From contig DYGU01000007.1 of assembly GCA_020724525.1 (NCBI GenBank), positions 1-64,000 on the forward strand: a stretch of 64,000 nucleotides of DNA. The letters run 5' to 3'. The position numbers were made by a program, and so were the translations under genes. The notes beneath the pieces were generated by a model, which was given only the letters and a program-made list of their open reading frames with translations, was not told the DNA's origin and made no database searches. This document shows positions 1 through 9,706 of the stretch, one piece after another; the first letter of the stretch is position 1, and every line of letters starts with the position of its first letter. Origin of the DNA: Dehalococcoides mccartyi (GTDB lineage Bacteria; Chloroflexota; Dehalococcoidia; GIF9; DYGU01).

Positions 1-88
1 AGGTATTATTCTTGCTTCAAGATAAAAGGTATTATTTTAGCTTCTTGACTACAGACTAAAAGAGGTAAATTAAAGTTTTGAGTAAACA

Positions 89-117
89 AAAAGCCACCCT
101 GAGGGTGGCTTTTTGTT
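89..117. terminator. Rho-independent terminator downstream of ftsZ, possibly bidirectional
   Basis: Perfect stem AAAAGCCACCCT-GA-GGGTGGCTTTTT with T/A tracts on both sides. Confidence 0.75.
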
Positions 118-135
118 GGGGGTGGGATGGGCTAA

Positions 136-1254
136 TTAGCGGGGCATTCTTGATGGCTGGGGCTTAGCTGATGAAGTGGTTACCGGTTTTGCGTAGGGAT
201 AACGGGGGGAGCGCCGCAAGAATGAGGGGACATCAAGACTATCTTCGGCGACACCTCGCAGCATACGCCGCAACTCTGACTCTGTAGGTACTCCAGCACC
301 ATAATGGGTGGTAAAACCAGTGGCAATTATAGTGATCTGGACTTCATTATCCATCTTTGGGTCAAAGACAACACCAAAGATGATATTGGCTTCTGGGTCT
401 ACGGCTTGGGCGATAACTTCGGCAGCTTCGTTGCACTCAAAGAGAGTAAGGCTGCTACCACCAGTGATGTTAAATAACACTCCTTTAGAGCCGCTTATGG
501 AGACATCGAGCAAAGGACTGGCTAAGGCAGCTCTGGCTGCTTCGGCAGCTCTGCTTTGTCCGCTGCCTTTGCCTACAGACATCCAGGCTGGTCCAGCATC
601 TTTCATTATCGACCTGATATCAGCAAAGTCGAGGTTGATTAGACCGGGGACAGTAACTACTTCAGCTATAGCCTGAACTCCTAAACGAAGGACGTCATCA
701 GCCATCCGGAAGGCATTATCGACACTGGTCTTAGCATCGCACAGTTCAAGAAGACGGTCATTAGGAATAATAATTAGGGTGTCCACTTTATCAGCAAGCT
801 GAAGGATTCCCTCTTCAGCTACTTTTGAGCGGCGGCTACCTTCAAAACTGAAGGGTTTGGTAACGATAGCGATAGTAAGGGCGCCACTCTGGCGGCTTAT
901 CTCGGCTATTATAGGAATACCGCCAGTGCCAGTGCCGCCACCCATACCAGCAGTAATAAAGACCATGTCGGCGGTACTAATAACTTCCTGAATGACTTGG
1001 CGACTTTCCTCAGCAGCTTTGGCGCCAATAATGTGGTCACCGCCGGCACCCAAGCCTCGGGTGAGCCTCTCGCCGAGCTGAATTCTAATGGGAGCTTCAG
1101 CTAAGGCTAAAGCTTGAGCATCAGTATTCATAGCGATAAATTCTACCCCTTTAATATCTTCACGGACCATACGAGTGATAGCATTGCAGCCACCACCACC
1201 GAGGCCAATAGCTTTTATATGCGCTGGCGTTGCTGAAAAAGTTGTTTTTGCCAT
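136..1254 (-). CDS. ftsZ: Cell division protein FtsZ
   Basis: [21 protein letters not shown] tubulin signature, NTDAQAL. Confidence 0.97.
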   Translation of the reverse strand: MAKTTFSATPAHIKAIGLGGGGCNAITRMVREDIKGVEFIAMNTDAQALALAEAPIRIQLGERLTRGLGAGGDHIIGAKAAEESRQVIQEVISTADMVFITAGMGGGTGTGGIPIIAEISRQSGALTIAIVTKPFSFEGSRRSKVAEEGILQLADKVDTLIIIPNDRLLELCDAKTSVDNAFRMADDVLRLGVQAIAEVVTVPGLINLDFADIRSIMKDAGPAWMSVGKGSGQSRAAEAARAALASPLLDVSISGSKGVLFNITGGSSLTLFECNEAAEVIAQAVDPEANIIFGVVFDPKMDNEVQITIIATGFTTHYGAGVPTESELRRMLRGVAEDSLDVPSFLRRSPRYPYAKPVTTSSAKPQPSRMPR

Positions 1255-1288
1255 TTCGTTCCCTCCTCATGATTTATAATTTTTAGTT

Positions 1289-2506
1289 TTAGCCTCCGAA
1301 GAATTTTTTGAGCAAAGTGAAAAATTTGCCTAAAATCCCGCTTTGCTTCACAGCCTGCCAGGCCGGTTGACCCTTATGCCTTATTCCCCAGAGTAAGAGT
1401 CCAACACCGGTAGCATAAGCTGGGTTGTGAAGGACATCGGTAATTCCATAAACTCCCATAGGTTCGCCAACTCTTACTGGAATGCGAAGAATAGAACGAG
1501 CCAAAGCTTCAAGACCGGGTAAGTTAGAGGTACCACCGGTCAGGACTAAACCAGAGGGGGCTAAGGAAGCATAATCCGAACTGGGCATCTCGAGGAGAAT
1601 AAGGCGTATTAGCTCTTCCATACGGACTCGGATGATGTTGCACAGGTTACGATAGGAGACGCTATGACTGTCTTCTACGCTTAAAGTAATTTCATCTTTA
1701 CGAGGCTCCAGGTCTGGGGCTACATTTCCATATTTCTTTTTCATGGCTTCAGCAATCTCAAAGGGGAGTCCCAAACCGATAGAGATGTCACTGGTGACCT
1801 GGTAACCAGCAACAGGCAGAACGGAAGTGTGATAAATACTGCCGTCTTTAAAGACAGCTACATCGGTAGTGCCACCACCGATGTCAGCTAAGATAACCCC
1901 TAACTCTCTTTCTTCGGGTGTCAGGACTGCCTCACCGGCGGCTAAGGGTTCCAGGATGAGGTCTTCAATTTCAATGCCAACACCCCGGACGCATTTGACC
2001 AGGTTCTTTACTGAAGCTATCGAAGCGGTAATAATATGAGTTTCAACATCAAGTCTAAAGCCATGCATACCCACGGGGTTTCTGATTCTTTCCTGACCGT
2101 CTAAAATATAGTGGCGTGGGATAGCGTGAAGTAACTTCCGATCTTCAGGGATAGTAATGTGGCGGGCGGAAGCCAATACCCGTTTCAAGTCTTCAGGGCG
2201 AACCAGACGGTCATTGCGCGGTATGGCAACTACTCCACGGTTATTTAGAGAAGTTATGTGTCTGCCGGTAACCCCTACATAAGCTGATTCTACAGGCACG
2301 CCACTGGCTTGCCGGGCGCGTCTTACAGACTCAGAAATGGACTCTTTGGCTTCTTCTACATTGACTACCACACCTTTATGCATACCGTGGGAGGGCACAA
2401 CACCAACGCCAAGAACCTGGATGCCACCCCACGAATCTACATTGGCAACAATAGTGCACACTTTTGTTGTGCCGACATCAATAGCCGAAATGATTTTCTT
2501 TGCCAT
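1289..2506 (-). CDS. ftsA: Cell division protein FtsA
   Basis: Actin-like ATPase; SAIDVGTTKVCTIVA, ADIGGGTTDVAVF; adjacent to ftsZ. Confidence 0.96.
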   Translation of the reverse strand: MAKKIISAIDVGTTKVCTIVANVDSWGGIQVLGVGVVPSHGMHKGVVVNVEEAKESISESVRRARQASGVPVESAYVGVTGRHITSLNNRGVVAIPRNDRLVRPEDLKRVLASARHITIPEDRKLLHAIPRHYILDGQERIRNPVGMHGFRLDVETHIITASIASVKNLVKCVRGVGIEIEDLILEPLAAGEAVLTPEERELGVILADIGGGTTDVAVFKDGSIYHTSVLPVAGYQVTSDISIGLGLPFEIAEAMKKKYGNVAPDLEPRKDEITLSVEDSHSVSYRNLCNIIRVRMEELIRLILLEMPSSDYASLAPSGLVLTGGTSNLPGLEALARSILRIPVRVGEPMGVYGITDVLHNPAYATGVGLLLWGIRHKGQPAWQAVKQSGILGKFFTLLKKFFGG

Positions 2507-2568
2507 TTTTTCCTCCCGTTATTAACTTTTTCTCCTTTAACCGAGCCTCCATAATTGCTAACTTTTCC

Positions 2569-3501
2569 TCACAAGCGCTCGGCTATTCTAAGGCGAGCAC
2601 TGCGACTGCGAGGATTGAAAGCTGCTTCAGCAAAGGAAGGTGTAATTACTTTCTTTGATATTAGTTTTAGAGTAGGGACATGGTGGCATTGACAGACCAG
2701 AGCTTCAGGGGGACAGAGACAGCCTTTACTTTCTTGTTTTGTAAAATCTTTGACAATACGGTCTTCTAAAGAGTGATAGCTTATGACTACCAATCTGTCT
2801 TTGGGGGCCAGGAGACTAATGGTTTGTTTTAAGGCAATGGCTAAATTTTCCAGCTCGCAGTTCACAAACAGGCGTAAGGCTAAAAAAGTCTTGGTTGCTG
2901 GATGAATCTTGCCCCGACGGCTGCCATAAATTTGTTCCACTATTCGAGCCAGCCTCCCTGTGGTATTAACTGGTCGGTGGCGAACAATCTCTCGAGCTAT
3001 TTGCCGGCTGTAGCGTTCTTGACCGTATTTTTGGATAAGTTTGGCTAACTCAGATTCAGGGAGAGTATTGATAAGGACAGCGGCAGTCAACTCTTGGCTT
3101 GAGCTGAAACGCATGTCTAAGGGGGCGTCGTGCTGGAAACTAAAGCCTCGTTCAGCGGTATCAAGCTGTAAGGAAGAAACACCGAGGTCGAAGAGGATAC
3201 CATGAACGGGGGAGAAATTATATCTCTGGCAAAGAGTTAACAGGTTGGTAAAGTTATCATTTATTAGAATTACCGAATCGCCAAATTTGGCGAGTCGGGT
3301 TTGAGCAATTTTTATAGCTTCTGGGTCGACATCAATACCCAAGAGTCTAACTTGAGGGGCTTGTCCCAGAATAGCTGCGGCATGCCCACCTAAGCCAACA
3401 GTAGCATCAACATAATTACGCTGAGGTTGAACTTGCAGGGCTTGTATAGCCTCTTTGAGTAGGACTGGGATATGATTTGGCACAGTCATAGTTAAGCTCA
3501 T
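2569..3501 (-). CDS. rsmH: 16S rRNA (cytosine(1402)-N(4))-methyltransferase RsmH
   Basis: HIPVLLKEAI, DATVGLGGHA, VVISYHSLEDRIVK. Confidence 0.97.
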   Translation of the reverse strand: MSLTMTVPNHIPVLLKEAIQALQVQPQRNYVDATVGLGGHAAAILGQAPQVRLLGIDVDPEAIKIAQTRLAKFGDSVILINDNFTNLLTLCQRYNFSPVHGILFDLGVSSLQLDTAERGFSFQHDAPLDMRFSSSQELTAAVLINTLPESELAKLIQKYGQERYSRQIAREIVRHRPVNTTGRLARIVEQIYGSRRGKIHPATKTFLALRLFVNCELENLAIALKQTISLLAPKDRLVVISYHSLEDRIVKDFTKQESKGCLCPPEALVCQCHHVPTLKLISKKVITPSFAEAAFNPRSRSARLRIAERL

Positions 3502-3926
3502 TACTTCGCCTCAAGGCTTTCTATAATTTGCCAGACTTGTTCCTCTGCGGATATCTTTTCTTGTTTCCACAATTCCTTATCCCATATCTCAATATAGGTA
3601 TTGGCTCCAACAATGATAGCGGTATCACTTATTTCAATATATTCTCTTAGAGAAGCTGGTAAAGCCACTCTCCCCTGGGCATCAAGCATCAGGCTGAAAG
3701 CAGCGCCAAAAATAATCCGATTCAATTTTCTTAAATTACTTGATGTTACAGCTTGAGCGGCGAGAGAGTTAGCTAAGCGTTCCCACTCAGCCACGGGGTA
3801 GGCAGAAATACATTTCTCTGCCCCTCGGGTTAATATCATCCCCTCTCTAAATTCGTGCCTGAACTTAGGTGGTACGGGTACTCTTCCCTTTTCATCAACT
3901 TTGTATTCATATTCTCCAAAAAACAT
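3501..3926 (-). CDS. mraZ: Transcriptional regulator MraZ
   Basis: MFFGEYEYKVDEKGRVPVPPKFR, two SpoVT/AbrB-like repeats; start of dcw cluster. Confidence 0.95.
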   Translation of the reverse strand: MFFGEYEYKVDEKGRVPVPPKFRHEFREGMILTRGAEKCISAYPVAEWERLANSLAAQAVTSSNLRKLNRIIFGAAFSLMLDAQGRVALPASLREYIEISDTAIIVGANTYIEIWDKELWKQEKISAEEQVWQIIESLEAK

Positions 3927-4031
3927 GACTTTTAGTTTTTCCTATTAAATGACGGTGACTAATTTTTTCGGACATAATGTTCTTTCCAGTATTTAATTTC
4001 ATTCCAGTCAAGTTTTGTCAGGGTTTTAATA

Positions 4032-4058
4032 CCCTTTTTCACCACTTTTCACCACTAC
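4032..4058 (-). promoter_or_regulatory. MraZ-box-like direct repeats upstream of mraZ
   Basis: Minus strand reads AGTGGTGAAA|AGTGGTGAAA|AAGGGT, 10-bp periodicity, upstream of mraZ. Confidence 0.5.
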
Positions 4059-4292
4059 TTACCATTATAAAGCATGTTTCCCCTCTTTTGTCAATACCTT
4101 TTACACCAAATTTTTGAAAAATTTTCAAAAAAGTTAGCACAATAAAATTAAGTCTTGCCTCTTTCTGTCCACAGGTAGTTTTCCTTGTTAGTTTTTCCCA
4201 ACATCTTGGGATAAATAAGAATTTAGTAGAGATTGATGTAATGAAAAGTGGCAAATGACACTACACTATCTTGTGTGTTACAATATAGGTCT

Positions 4293-4793
4293 ATGTTAAG
4301 AGTTGGAGTTCTTACTGTTAGCGACCGAGGGTGGCGTGGGGAGCGCCCGGATGAAAGTGGGCTTGTAATCAAGGAATACCTGTCTAAGCTTTCAGCACCG
4401 GTAGTGAAGTATGAGGTTATACCTGATGAGAAGGAGACCATTTCAAGTAAACTGAGGCAATGGGCAGACGGGGGTGAGCTTGATTTGATCATTACCACAG
4501 GGGGCACTGGCTTGGCTGAGCGAGATGTTACTCCTGAAGCGACTCTGGGTGTGGTCGAGCGGTTAGTTCCCGGATTAACTGAAGCTATGAGAATGGAAAC
4601 GATAAAGAAAACTCCTTATGCTATGCTCAGTCGAGCTGTAAGTGGTACTCGGGGCAAGTGCCTTATCATTAATTTACCGGGTAGTGTTAGGGGGGTTCAA
4701 GAATGCCTTGAAGTAATATTGCCTGTTTTACCCCATGCTGTGAAGATACTTAAAGGAGAAGCTTTAGAGAGTGGTGACATCCATGCGCATTGA
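4293..4793 (+). CDS. MogA/MoaB family molybdenum cofactor biosynthesis protein
   Basis: [13 protein letters not shown]...[22 protein letters not shown] at 4293 preferred over the upstream start. Confidence 0.88.
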   Translation: MLRVGVLTVSDRGWRGERPDESGLVIKEYLSKLSAPVVKYEVIPDEKETISSKLRQWADGGELDLIITTGGTGLAERDVTPEATLGVVERLVPGLTEAMRMETIKKTPYAMLSRAVSGTRGKCLIINLPGSVRGVQECLEVILPVLPHAVKILKGEALESGDIHAH

Positions 4794-5571
4794 TATCCTG
4801 ACTCTTTTCCCAGAAATGTTTGCTGGTCCTTTCGACCATAGCATTGCCAAGAGAGCTATCGAGAAGAAGCTGGTAAATATTATCATTCACAATATTAGAG
4901 ACTTTGCCCAAGATAAGCACCGGACTGTGGACGATTATCCTTATGGTGGTGGTGCTGGAATGGTACTTAAACCTGAGCCAATCTTTAGAGCTGTAGACAC
5001 AATAAGAACAGGAGAGCTGGCACCTTGTGTTATTTTGCTTACTCCCCAAGGTCGCCTGTTTAATCAAAAAATAGCCGGGGAATTAACAGGTTATTCTCAC
5101 TTAGTTCTGATTTGTGGTCATTATGAAGGGATTGATGAGAGAGTGCGGGAGAATTTGGTTGATGATGAAATCAGTATTGGGGATTATATTCTTTCCGGAG
5201 GCGAAATAGCGGCAATGGTAATGGTAGATGCAATAATCCGACTATTACCTGGAGCCATTGGCTCTGAAGCTTCAGTTAATGAGGATTCCTTTAGTGGCGG
5301 CTTATTAAAATACCCTCAATATACTCGGCCCGCAGTCTATCGGGGCTTATCAGTGCCAGAAGTTTTACTTTCCGGGAATCACGAGGCGATTGCTCAGTGG
5401 CGCCGGGAGCAATCTTTACTCCGGACTTTAAAACGACACCCTGAGCTTTTAAATAAAGTGAGTTTGTCTGAGGCAGAAAAGGCATTTATTCAATCGGTTC
5501 AAAAAGGCTATACTTCTGGCAATGACGGTGAACCCCGTGGCTGGAAAGGATATGATGGCAATGGATGTTAG
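4783..5571 (+). CDS. trmD: tRNA (guanine(37)-N1)-methyltransferase TrmD
   Basis: [38 protein letters not shown]. Confidence 0.97.
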   Translation: MRIDILTLFPEMFAGPFDHSIAKRAIEKKLVNIIIHNIRDFAQDKHRTVDDYPYGGGAGMVLKPEPIFRAVDTIRTGELAPCVILLTPQGRLFNQKIAGELTGYSHLVLICGHYEGIDERVRENLVDDEISIGDYILSGGEIAAMVMVDAIIRLLPGAIGSEASVNEDSFSGGLLKYPQYTRPAVYRGLSVPEVLLSGNHEAIAQWRREQSLLRTLKRHPELLNKVSLSEAEKAFIQSVQKGYTSGNDGEPRGWKGYDGNGC

Positions 5572-5950
5572 AGCCTTAATTGAGGATAAAAAGGCGGCTT
5601 CAAATATCCCAGCAATTGCGCCGGGGGATACCATAAAGGTCACCTCTAAATTTAAAGAAGGGGACAGGGAACGCCTTCAGACTTTCCAGGGTGTGGTTAT
5701 TAGGGTTAAAGGGGGGGTAGACGGAGGCAGCTTCACAGTGAGGCGGGTTAGTTATGGTATCGGGGTAGAGCGTACTTTCCTCTTCCGGTCGCCTTTGGTG
5801 GAGAAAGTTGAGGTTTTGCGCCAGGGGCGGGTGAGGCGAGCTAAGCTCTATTATATGCGTGAACTGAGCAGCAAAGAAGCTCGTCTCAAAGAGAGGCGGG
5901 AGAAAATAAGCGAAGAGGTTGAGGAAGGAACTGAGATTGAGGGGCAATGA
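5552..5950 (+). CDS. rplS: 50S ribosomal protein L19
   Basis: [38 protein letters not shown]; follows trmD. Confidence 0.96.
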   Translation: MMAMDVRALIEDKKAASNIPAIAPGDTIKVTSKFKEGDRERLQTFQGVVIRVKGGVDGGSFTVRRVSYGIGVERTFLFRSPLVEKVEVLRQGRVRRAKLYYMRELSSKEARLKERREKISEEVEEGTEIEGQ

Positions 5951-6046
5951 AGTAAAAACCGTTGAAAATCAGAGATTTTTAGCGGATATAAAATCTGGGA
6001 GAGGCGGGGGCTCTCCCGTTTAAAAACGGAGTTTTTAAACGGTCAA

Positions 6047-8476
6047 GTGAAGTATGCCGAGGTGGCGGTCAACTTGCCCGGAAGTGGCCGCTCTACTTTT
6101 TGCTATACTATTCCCAAAGGATTGTCCGTTGACAGTGGACAGGCAGTATGGGTGCCTTTTGGGTCTCGGATTCTCCAGGGCGTTGTTATCCGGCTAACCG
6201 GCTATCCTTCCGTTGAACAGACTAAAGAGATAGTTGGTGTCATTACCTCTGAGCCTCTCCTTTCCTTGGAACGGTTGGAGTTAGCTTGCTGGATAAGGGA
6301 TTACTACCTTTGTTCCCTTTTTGAAGCTGTAGCTCTGATGTTACCCCCGGGCTTTGAGCGGCAGCTTATTACCTTTTTTCGAGTTAGCTCTCCCGCAGAC
6401 GAAGAAGCTTTATCTCGACTTAGCCCAGAGCAAAGCCATCTGTTTCGTTTTATTCAGGAGAGAGGCAAAGTCAGCCTTAAGGAATTAGAAAAAAAGTTTG
6501 GCAGGAAGGTGGGACAGCGCCTTACCGAGCAGCTTGTTCGTCGCCGATTGATAAATAAAGTCCAAGAGTTAGAGAGAGTCAAGGTTAAGCCGAAATTTGC
6601 TTCCTTTTTGGAGCTGAAAAACACCCCGCCAGAAGCTGTAGCCGAAGCTACTTGTCTTAAGCAAAAGCGGGCTTATAAGCAAGCGGCTGGGCTTGAATTT
6701 TTAGCCAAACAACCACACCCCATTCTGGCTACTACTGTCAAGAAATCCCTGTCTCTATCTGAGACGACTCTAAGAGCCTTGGAAAAAAGGAAATTAATTT
6801 CCGTAATTAGAGCTGAGGTGAAACGAGATCCTCTATCGCATTTCCATTTCAAACCAATAGAAGCACCACCTCTCACTTCGGTCCAGGATAAAGTATGGCA
6901 TTGTCTCCATTCAGGTTTACTGGAAGACGGTCCAAAGGTCTTTCTCCTTTTCGGCGTTACCGGGAGTGGCAAGACAGAGATTTATCTGCGAGCCCTTGCT
7001 GAGATAGTAGCTCAGGGAAAGCGGGGAATTTGCCTTGTTCCCGAGATTGCGTTAACCTCTCAGACAATAGAGCGCTTTGGGGCTCGGTTTCCAGGTCGAG
7101 TTGGTGTCTTTCACAGTGGACTTTCTCTTGGCGAACAGTTTGATGAATGGCATCGAATCAGGGATGGGGCTTGTGATGTAGTTATAGGTCCCAGGAGTGC
7201 CTTATTTACCCCCCAACCTAACTTGGGGCTGATTATCATTGACGAAGAGCACGAATTGAGTTATAAGCAGCAGGACAAGTCACCTTATTATCATGCTCGT
7301 GATGTGGCTATCAAGTTGTCTCAGTTGACAGGGGCTAAGATTATCTTAGGTAGTGCTACCCCGGATGTGGAGACTTTTTATCAAGCCCAGCGCGGGGAGT
7401 ATCAGCTATTGGAACTTCCGGAGAGGATTACACCTCGTGGCCCTTCCCCTCTCCCGGAAGTGGAAATAGTTGATTTGAAGAAAGAATTGAAAACTGGAAA
7501 CAGAGGTCTCCTTAGCCGGTCTTTAGTTACAGCCATGACAGAGACTCTAAGCCGTGGGGAGCAAATAATCTTATTTTTGAATCGCCGTGGGACAGCGACC
7601 TTTGTTCAATGTTGGGGTTGTGGCTTTGTCCTGAGGTGTCGGCGATGCTCTGTGGGGCTTACTTATCATTCCGGAGGAAAGAAATTAATCTGTCATCGCT
7701 GTGGCTATGCTATTTTGGTTCCTCAGGCTTGCCCTCACTGCCTGAATCGCCGCCTTAAATTTCTTGGGATTGGTACTGAGAGAGTCGAAGAAGAAGTGAG
7801 ACGTTTATTCTCTGAAGAGAGGCTTCTTCGCTGGGATAGAGATGTAGTGGGCAGACGTCGGGCTCATGAAGAGTTGCTAAATAGTTTTCGTTCTGGTAAG
7901 GCTAATGTTCTTATTGGTACCCAGATGATAGCCAAGGGACTGGACTTGCCTCAAGTGACTTTAGCTGGTGTCATTAATGCTGATACTGGACTTAATTTGC
8001 CTGATTTTCGTGCCGGTGAGCGGACTTTTCAGCTATTGTGTCAGGTGGCAGGCAGAGCTGGGCGGGGCGTGTCGGCAGGTAAAGTTATCGTGCAGACTTA
8101 TTCACCGGAGCACTATGCTATCCGGGCAGCATCGTGCCAGGACTATATGAGCTTTTACAACCAGGAGACAGACTACCGCCGTCAGTTTGGTTATCCTCCT
8201 TTTAGCCGCTTGGTTCGCCTTACCTACAGCCACACTAATCCCAGCTTATGTCAGAGAGAAGCCGAGAGAATGGGTGAATTCCTTCGGTTGGAACGAGACC
8301 GGAAAGGTATAGCTGGGCTGAGTTTCATCGGTCCGGCACCGGCTTTTATTACCCGCCTTCGGGGACGGTTCTGGTGGCAGATTATTTTGCGGGGAGATGC
8401 CCCGGCTAAATTTATAGCCGACATACCTTTACCCCACGGCTGGCTTTTAGATGTTGATCCAATGGGTTTAGTATAA
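6047..8476 (+). CDS. priA: Primosomal protein N' (PriA helicase)
   Basis: GVTGSGKTEIYL, DEEHELSYKQ, paired-CxxC zinc motifs, QMIAKGLDLPQVT. Confidence 0.96.
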   Translation: MKYAEVAVNLPGSGRSTFCYTIPKGLSVDSGQAVWVPFGSRILQGVVIRLTGYPSVEQTKEIVGVITSEPLLSLERLELACWIRDYYLCSLFEAVALMLPPGFERQLITFFRVSSPADEEALSRLSPEQSHLFRFIQERGKVSLKELEKKFGRKVGQRLTEQLVRRRLINKVQELERVKVKPKFASFLELKNTPPEAVAEATCLKQKRAYKQAAGLEFLAKQPHPILATTVKKSLSLSETTLRALEKRKLISVIRAEVKRDPLSHFHFKPIEAPPLTSVQDKVWHCLHSGLLEDGPKVFLLFGVTGSGKTEIYLRALAEIVAQGKRGICLVPEIALTSQTIERFGARFPGRVGVFHSGLSLGEQFDEWHRIRDGACDVVIGPRSALFTPQPNLGLIIIDEEHELSYKQQDKSPYYHARDVAIKLSQLTGAKIILGSATPDVETFYQAQRGEYQLLELPERITPRGPSPLPEVEIVDLKKELKTGNRGLLSRSLVTAMTETLSRGEQIILFLNRRGTATFVQCWGCGFVLRCRRCSVGLTYHSGGKKLICHRCGYAILVPQACPHCLNRRLKFLGIGTERVEEEVRRLFSEERLLRWDRDVVGRRRAHEELLNSFRSGKANVLIGTQMIAKGLDLPQVTLAGVINADTGLNLPDFRAGERTFQLLCQVAGRAGRGVSAGKVIVQTYSPEHYAIRAASCQDYMSFYNQETDYRRQFGYPPFSRLVRLTYSHTNPSLCQREAERMGEFLRLERDRKGIAGLSFIGPAPAFITRLRGRFWWQIILRGDAPAKFIADIPLPHGWLLDVDPMGLV

Positions 8477-8487
8477 TCTGGTGATAA

Positions 8488-8979
8488 ATGGCAATCGTTG
8501 ATATTCGCCTTTTTCCTGACCCGGTATTGAGGCAAAAAGCCAAAAGAGTCAGAAATATTGATGGCTCAATCCAGAGTCTTATTAACAATATGATTGAGAC
8601 CATGCGAGCCTATTCCGGAGTTGGTTTAGCTGCCTCACAAATAGGTGTGCCCTTAAGGGTAACCGTAATTGAAATACCTAGAGAAGAAGTGATTACCCTT
8701 ATTAATCCGGAGATTGTAAAGAGAAAGGGGGAGCGTATTGTTGAAGAAGGCTGTTTAAGTATCCCCGGTTATAAGGGGGAGATCAAGCGGTCTCAGACAA
8801 TTAAGCTAAGAGGACAGGATCGTCACGGGAAGGAAATTCGGCTTAAAGCTGAAGAACTTCTGGCTCAAGTGTTGGAGCATGAAATAGACCATCTCAACGG
8901 TATCTTGTATATTGACCATCTGGAAAGCCCGGATAAACTTGTAAAGTTGCCCGAGACGGAAGGTGGGGAGGGGCTTTAG
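8488..8979 (+). CDS. def: Peptide deformylase
   Basis: GVGLAASQIGV, EEGCLSIPG, LEHEIDHLNGILYID. Confidence 0.96.
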   Translation: MAIVDIRLFPDPVLRQKAKRVRNIDGSIQSLINNMIETMRAYSGVGLAASQIGVPLRVTVIEIPREEVITLINPEIVKRKGERIVEEGCLSIPGYKGEIKRSQTIKLRGQDRHGKEIRLKAEELLAQVLEHEIDHLNGILYIDHLESPDKLVKLPETEGGEGL

Positions 8980-9696
8980 TTATAACTCTTCAAATTGGTC
9001 AGCCATCTCCACCATAATTTTCCCCATAAAGTCACCGACCTGCACTGAGTAGATTCCAGCTTTCTTTTTAATTATGTTGAAGGCTAGTGTCCGGCTGGCG
9101 TTAGGAGACAGGGTTACTTCTTGTGCCATTTCTGTAATACCTCTTATCTTCAATTCGACGAGATAACTCCCGGTGGTGCCACCATTATTGGTTACCTTGA
9201 CTGACACAGTTGCTATTTCGCCTTCCTTAGCCCGGCTCGGAGTAATACTCAGGTTGCTCAGGCTAAAGCTGGCTGGAGGAATAAAGAATTCACCCTTTAA
9301 ACCGTCTACTTCCACTGTATGCTTGCCTGCTACCGTTTCTGTTACGGCAAAAGTCACCGGTATACTCGAATCTGCTTCCAGAATTACTCCCCTGGTAGCT
9401 ACTATTCTTCCATCCAGAAAGAGAGTGGCGCTATAGCTACCTCGAGTGCCGCCAGTATTAGTTACCTGAGCGGAGACAGTGACAATTTCCCCTTCCCTTA
9501 CCTGGGTCGGGCTGATACGAAGGTCGTTTACTCGAAAGGAAGCTGGTAACACCTCTTTGGTTATTTTTGTTACTTCAGCTTGAGGTAGCGCTTTTCCCTT
9601 CCGGGTGAAGAGGAGAAGTACGAAGACTATACTTGCTAAAGAAGCGCCAATAAGACCACCCACAAGCATCCACAAAACTTGACCAGAAAGCTCCAT
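8980..9696 (-). CDS. Membrane-anchored protein with two CARDB-like domains
   Basis: N-terminal TM helix; two repeats of SxTPxRAKEGEIxTVSxxVTNxGGTxGSY; start at MELSGQVLWM. Confidence 0.7.
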   Translation of the reverse strand: MELSGQVLWMLVGGLIGASLASIVFVLLLFTRKGKALPQAEVTKITKEVLPASFRVNDLRISPTQVREGEIVTVSAQVTNTGGTRGSYSATLFLDGRIVATRGVILEADSSIPVTFAVTETVAGKHTVEVDGLKGEFFIPPASFSLSNLSITPSRAKEGEIATVSVKVTNNGGTTGSYLVELKIRGITEMAQEVTLSPNASRTLAFNIIKKKAGIYSVQVGDFMGKIMVEMADQFEEL

Positions 9697-9706
9697 AAAT
9701 ATCTCC

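Noticed and set aside
308-676. 122-aa ORF antisense to ftsZ (and similar antisense ORFs across rsmH, trmD, glmS, secD, rpoD, dnaG, ppsA, atpA, atpD)
   Set aside because: Shadow ORFs opposite strongly conserved genes; no recognisable domains.
4039-4254. 71-aa minus ORF upstream of mraZ
   Set aside because: No domain, overlaps the likely regulatory region and MraZ-box-like repeats.
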